DNA of 8,306 nt, from NCBI GenBank assembly GCA_902489515.1, contig CABUAL010000068.1, positions 1 to 8,306 of the forward strand, read 5' to 3'. Source of the stretch: an uncultured Collinsella sp. Lineage in GTDB: Bacteria > Actinomycetota > Coriobacteriia > Coriobacteriales > Coriobacteriaceae. The translations under genes and the position numbers were made by a program. The notes below the pieces were generated by a model. That model was given only the letters and a program-made list of their open reading frames with translations, ran no database searches and was not told the origin of the DNA. How positions within the stretch are numbered: position 1 is the stretch's first letter; each line of letters opens with the position of its first letter. This document shows, one piece after another, positions 5,582 through 8,306 of this stretch.

Positions 5582-8306
5582 CGCCGCCGCTCGTGGCGTG
5601 CGCGCCACAGTTGCAGATAGTGCCCGATCTGCGCCGATTCGATGCGCTGGTAGGAGCTCGTGGGCAGCGACGTTAAGAACTTCTTTCCGTAGCCCTTCGT
5701 CACCAGGCGCGGGTCGGCCAGAATCAGCACGCCGCAATCGGTCGACGAGCGGATAAGGCGGCCGGCCGCCTGCTTGACCTCGAGCACCGCCTCGGGCAGC
5801 GAATAGCGCGCCCAAGCGCGGTCTTCGCGCAGGTTGCGCTCGCACGAGAGCGGGTCCGTGGGACTCGAGAACGGCAGCTTGGGAATGATGACGCAGCGCA
5901 GCGTCTCGCCGCTGGCGTCGAACCCCTCCCAGAAGGCCTTAAGCGCAAAAAGCGATGAAGTCGGCTCGTTGATAAACCGATCGCGCAGGCGACGAGGAGA
6001 TGAGTTGCGCTGCTGGCAGTTGAGCTCCAGACCCGCACGGGCCATCTTGGGCTCAACGCGGGCGTACAGGTCTTCCATGTCGCGCCGATTGGTGAACAGT
6101 GTGAGCACCGATCCGCCCATGGCAAGATGGGCGTCGACCAGCACGCGCTCGAGCGCCGTAAGATAGCTCTCGCGATCGCGCGGATCGGGTATATCGCCCG
6201 CAACGACTACAGCCATGTTCGAATCAAAGTCGTAACTCGAGTCCAAGTGCAGCGATGAGGATGTTGAAGCACCGATGCGATCGAGGCCGACCGCGTGGTT
6301 AAAGTGTTCAAAGCTTTTGGACACCGTCATGGTCGCCGAGGCAAAGATAGCCGTGTGAACCTCGGGCAGCCACTCGGTTGCCAAGGCCTCGCCAATGTCG
6401 ATGCGCTCTGCGGTCATTGACTCTCCGCCGGCACGCAACCTGCGATTGACCTGCAGCGAATACACGTAGTGTTCATCGGTGCCGTCGATGATGAGTTTGA
6501 GGTTCTCGGCCAGCTCGTGCAGGCGGCGCGAGATATCGCCCAAGTCGACAACAACCTCGGGCTTGTCGGCGGCGACGGCTTGCACCAGCGCGTCGACGCA
6601 CTTGTCAGCTTGTTCCAATGCATCGATGGCAGCGTAGGCCGACTGTAAGAAATCATGCCAGTCGTCAGATTCGCGCAGCTCGGGGCCAATCCATAGATTG
6701 GCATTGTCATAACCCCCACGGGCACGGCGGCCGAGCTCGCGAACGCCATCGAACACGTCGGCGATTGCCATGCTCGCGCGCGCAACCGTCGACGTCGCCT
6801 TGGCAGTAAGGCCCAGATAGAGCGTAGAGCCCTCAGAGGTCGCCAAATCACGGGAGACCTGGCTTAGCGCACCGGTGCTCGAGCCACCCAGGCGCTCAAA
6901 CAGAACGCGTGATTCGTCCGCCGACACCACGCGCGCCCACTGACGGCGCGCCTCGCGCTCGACAGAATGAGCCTCGTCGATTACCCAATGACGAATCGGA
7001 GGCAAAATCCTGCCCTCGGCCGCAACATTGCGGAACAGCAGGGAATGGTTGGTAACCACCACGTCGGCATGCGCCGCACGACGGCGAGCGCCGTGGACCA
7101 AGCATTTTTCAGGGAAAAACGGGCAGAGGCGACGAGCACACTCGCGCGAGGCCGTCGTAAAGTCGGGGCGGTTGACGCTGCGCCACCGAATGCCGAGCGA
7201 GTCGAGGTCGCCATCGGCTGATTGGCAGACGTACGCCATAATGACCGCGACCGCCGTGAGCGTGTCCGCCGGATCGCGCTTGGTGGTAATCTCGACCTGG
7301 CCGCGGCTCATGCGCTCAAGCTTGCGCAGGCACGGATAGTGGTCATACCCCTTGAGAGCGCAAAATGACAGGCCACCGTCCAGTTGCTCGGCAAGTTTTG
7401 GCAGCTCATGGTACATGAGCTGGTCGGCAAGATTGTTCGATTTGGTCGCAATACCAACCGTGATGTTGTTGCGGCGCGCTGCCTCGGCAAAAGGTACCAG
7501 ATAGGCCATCGATTTGCCGACGCCCGTGCCCGCCTCAATTACACGATGAGTGCCCGTGACCAGCGCATCGCGGACCTCGAGCGCCATCGCGATCTGCTCA
7601 TCACGCGGCTCGTAGGTGGGATACATGCGATTGACCAGGCCACCTGGCGCATAGTCTGCCTCAATCTCCTCACGACTCGGCATCTTGAGGACCGGCAGTT
7701 CGTCGGCGTCCACCCGATCGTCGGCGCGATCGGCCTTGAGAACGTCAGCACGGGCGGCGCTGAGAGAGAAGATAGAACCAGGGTTCTGCCCCGCCAAGAA
7801 TGAGAAGATTGGACGATAGGACCAAGGCACGTCCGGATGCATGTCGGCTAGGCGCGCCATGAGGCCCTGGGGCAAGTCGGTGAGTGCCACGAGCAACACG
7901 CGCCATACGCCACACAGGGCGTCGACGTCGGCATTGGCACGGTGTGATACCGAGTCACAGCCAAACAGATCGGCCATAAAAGACAGCTTGTGCGAGGCCA
8001 GGCGCGGAAGCGCGATGCGCGACAGCGCCAGCGAATCGATCCAAATATCGCTCACGCTGACGCCGCCTTTGACCGACTCGATAAACGAGCGGTCGAACGT
8101 GGCGTTATGTGCGATTACTGGGCAACCACCGACAAAATCGGCGAGAGCGGCTACGGCCTCAACGGCCGACGGGGCATCTGCCACATCGGCATTTGTAATG
8201 CTCGTGAGCTCGGTAATCTCGGCGGGAATCAGCTGTTTGGGATGCACGAAGGTATCGAAGCGGTCGACGACCTCGCGGCCCTTCGTCGAGCGGGCATTGC
8301 ATGCTA
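5578..8306 (-). CDS. dinG: DinG-family ATP-dependent DNA helicase with N-terminal DEDDh exonuclease domain (5' end outside window)
   Basis: A superfamily 2 XPD/DinG-type 5'-3' helicase fused to a DEDDh exonuclease. It probably unwinds damage-related structures such as D-loops, R-loops or forked DNA. About 908 codons are visible. The frame continues past the GTG at 8245-8247 to the edge, reading VVDRFDTFVHP, typical of DEDDh domains, so that GTG is internal and the first acidic motif is cut off. Counting that GTG as residue 1: exonuclease motif II is AHNATFD (46-52); motif III is H102 with D107; Walker A is GTGVGKS (240-246, near 7510-7530); candidate iron-sulphur cysteines are C306, C370, C375 and C382; the DEAH box is 424-427 (6967-6978). 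SATM (637-640), EGFDASGE (774-781) and QAAGRLIR (826-833) match the later helicase motifs. The stop overlaps that of the convergent WYL gene. The helicase assignment is secure; symbols such as dinG or ypvA are both used for exonuclease-fused forms. Confidence 0.92.
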   Translation of the reverse strand, partial: ACNARSTKGREVVDRFDTFVHPKQLIPAEITELTSITNADVADAPSAVEAVAALADFVGGCPVIAHNATFDRSFIESVKGGVSVSDIWIDSLALSRIALPRLASHKLSFMADLFGCDSVSHRANADVDALCGVWRVLLVALTDLPQGLMARLADMHPDVPWSYRPIFSFLAGQNPGSIFSLSAARADVLKADRADDRVDADELPVLKMPSREEIEADYAPGGLVNRMYPTYEPRDEQIAMALEVRDALVTGTHRVIEAGTGVGKSMAYLVPFAEAARRNNITVGIATKSNNLADQLMYHELPKLAEQLDGGLSFCALKGYDHYPCLRKLERMSRGQVEITTKRDPADTLTAVAVIMAYVCQSADGDLDSLGIRWRSVNRPDFTTASRECARRLCPFFPEKCLVHGARRRAAHADVVVTNHSLLFRNVAAEGRILPPIRHWVIDEAHSVEREARRQWARVVSADESRVLFERLGGSSTGALSQVSRDLATSEGSTLYLGLTAKATSTVARASMAIADVFDGVRELGRRARGGYDNANLWIGPELRESDDWHDFLQSAYAAIDALEQADKCVDALVQAVAADKPEVVVDLGDISRRLHELAENLKLIIDGTDEHYVYSLQVNRRLRAGGESMTAERIDIGEALATEWLPEVHTAIFASATMTVSKSFEHFNHAVGLDRIGASTSSSLHLDSSYDFDSNMAVVVAGDIPDPRDRESYLTALERVLVDAHLAMGGSVLTLFTNRRDMEDLYARVEPKMARAGLELNCQQRNSSPRRLRDRFINEPTSSLFALKAFWEGFDASGETLRCVIIPKLPFSSPTDPLSCERNLREDRAWARYSLPEAVLEVKQAAGRLIRSSTDCGVLILADPRLVTKGYGKKFLTSLPTSSYQRIESAQIGHYLQLWRARHERRR

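Noticed and set aside
8245..8247. GTG considered as the start codon of the DinG-family gene
   Set aside because: The frame stays open upstream to the window edge and encodes residues typical of a DEDDh exonuclease, so this GTG is internal.

Overview
The window reads like a chromosomal stretch from a moderately high-GC actinobacterium. A gut Coriobacteriia member (Collinsella or a relative) is my best guess. This rests on GC-rich codon use, clear Shine-Dalgarno sites, a tandem PafB/PafC-like WYL regulator pair, and a very large acidic M28-like membrane protein. The lineage is inferred; I could not run a search.

Left block (40-3456, minus strand): a two-gene unit transcribed leftward from a divergent intergenic region. 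The first gene (280-3456) encodes a 1058-residue protein. The two halves of an M28-type zinc-aminopeptidase fold are recognisable at its ends. Two transmembrane hairpins are interleaved with the N-terminal half, and about 660 acidic, low-complexity residues separate the halves. Several positions that should bind zinc or catalyse are changed, so it may be a pseudo-enzyme or an altered hydrolase. It is followed 21 bases later by a 72-residue single-pass membrane protein (40-258) with a strong ribosome binding site and a GTG start.

Centre (3457-3654): a 198-base divergent promoter region with several short palindromes and a TATACT box.

Right block (3655-5581, plus strand): two overlapping genes for HTH-WYL regulators that resemble the actinobacterial PafB/PafC DNA-damage activators. 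They converge on a large gene (5578 to beyond 8306, minus strand) for a DinG-family helicase with an N-terminal DEDDh exonuclease domain and four iron-sulphur-type cysteines. The two convergent reading frames overlap at their stop codons. The helicase frame stays open through the right edge, so its true start and first exonuclease motif lie outside.

Taken together, a likely DNA-damage-responsive regulator pair sits tail-to-tail with a DNA repair helicase-nuclease and head-to-head with an unusual M28-like membrane protein. The divergent arrangement makes the M28-like operon a candidate target of the WYL pair, but nothing in the sequence proves this. The least familiar item is the M28-like protein: split fold, altered active site, and a disordered insert with a repeated Thr-Phe motif.
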